Origin: Sodalis-like endosymbiont of Proechinophthirus fluctus
Lineage (GTDB): Bacteria > Pseudomonadota > Gammaproteobacteria > Enterobacterales > Enterobacteriaceae
Length of the DNA: 5,699 nt
Assembly (NCBI RefSeq): GCF_001602625.1
Contig: NZ_LECR01000057.1
Span: forward strand, 5,526-11,224
Direction: 5' to 3'
Shown here: positions 5,595 through 5,699 of the stretch, in pieces
Layout of the letters: each line of letters starts with the position of its first letter
How positions within the stretch are numbered: position 1 is the first letter of the stretch
Notes under the pieces: model-generated
What the model was told of the DNA's origin: nothing
Databases searched by the model: none
Seen by the model: only the letters and a program-made list of their open reading frames with translations
Made by a program: the position numbers and the translations under genes

Positions 5595-5699
5595 GCCAAT
5601 GGCCCGCTCTAGCTGCTCGGCGCGCTCGATACGGTGCCCGCAGCGCCCTGCAGAGGGAAATTGCCTGCGTTTACCAGATCTCTCGACGTACAATCGTTC
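5595..5699 (+). pseudogene. yehX: Fragment of osmoprotectant importer ATPase YehX, runs off the window
   Basis: YehX would be the ATP-hydrolysing subunit of the same importer. A short fragment remains: a TAG at 5610 and LL, then GALDTV (5619-5636), and after a one-base loss SALQREIACVYQISRRTIV in the next frame up to the window end. This corresponds to the ABC ATPase stretch '(LLMDEPF)GALDPVTRxxLQxE...GRTIV' after Walker B. The MDEPF residues with the catalytic glutamate are missing between LL and GALD, which looks like a deletion of about 15 bp. Everything N-terminal, including Walker A and the signature motif, is absent between the yehY remnant and this point. The continuation past 5699 is unseen. 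Confidence 0.72.

Noticed and set aside
1..5699. CRISPR array, insertion sequence ends, tRNA or rRNA genes
   Set aside because: I saw no regularly spaced repeats, no transposase fragments, no terminal inverted repeats with target duplications, and no tRNA T-loop or rRNA signature sequences.

Overview
The window is a pseudogene field. It has enterobacterial-type coding remnants of moderate to high GC, with stop codons and frameshifts in every recognisable gene, internal deletions at operon junctions, and long stretches that no longer resemble any gene. This suggests a recently host-restricted gammaproteobacterial endosymbiont undergoing genome reduction; a Sodalis-like member of the Enterobacterales is my best guess. 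I see no intact protein-coding gene. The organism is inferred from the protein fragments and the decay pattern, not from a marker gene.

Layout, all on the + strand. 1-924: no sound gene. It holds a possible scrap of a LysR-type regulator (about 401-505), a two-copy 15-bp tandem repeat (661-690) and an AT-rich palindrome (777-803) upstream of the first recognisable gene. 925-3688: a broken polar amino-acid ABC importer (GltIJKL/HisJQMP class) in the order periplasmic binding protein, ATPase, permease 1, permease 2. A hairpin lies between the first two genes, and a deletion joins the truncated ATPase to permease 1. 3689-4147: an unidentified stretch with an extended -10 promoter candidate and two inverted repeats. 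4148-about 4550: remnant of a protein I cannot identify. 4565-5699: the start of a decayed osmF-yehY-yehX osmoprotectant importer operon. osmF is nearly full length but riddled with stops, yehY is reduced to its last ~37 codons, and yehX to a fragment around its Walker B/D-loop region that runs off the window.

When intact, the first operon would have captured an amino acid in the periplasm and imported it with ATP hydrolysis. The second would have done the same for betaine-type compatible solutes. Losing both side by side fits life in an osmotically stable, nutrient-supplied host compartment. I found no sign of a novel functional system. The points most worth a second look are the palindromes that outlast the genes around them, the unidentified gene at 4148, and the deletion junctions that show how the operons collapsed.
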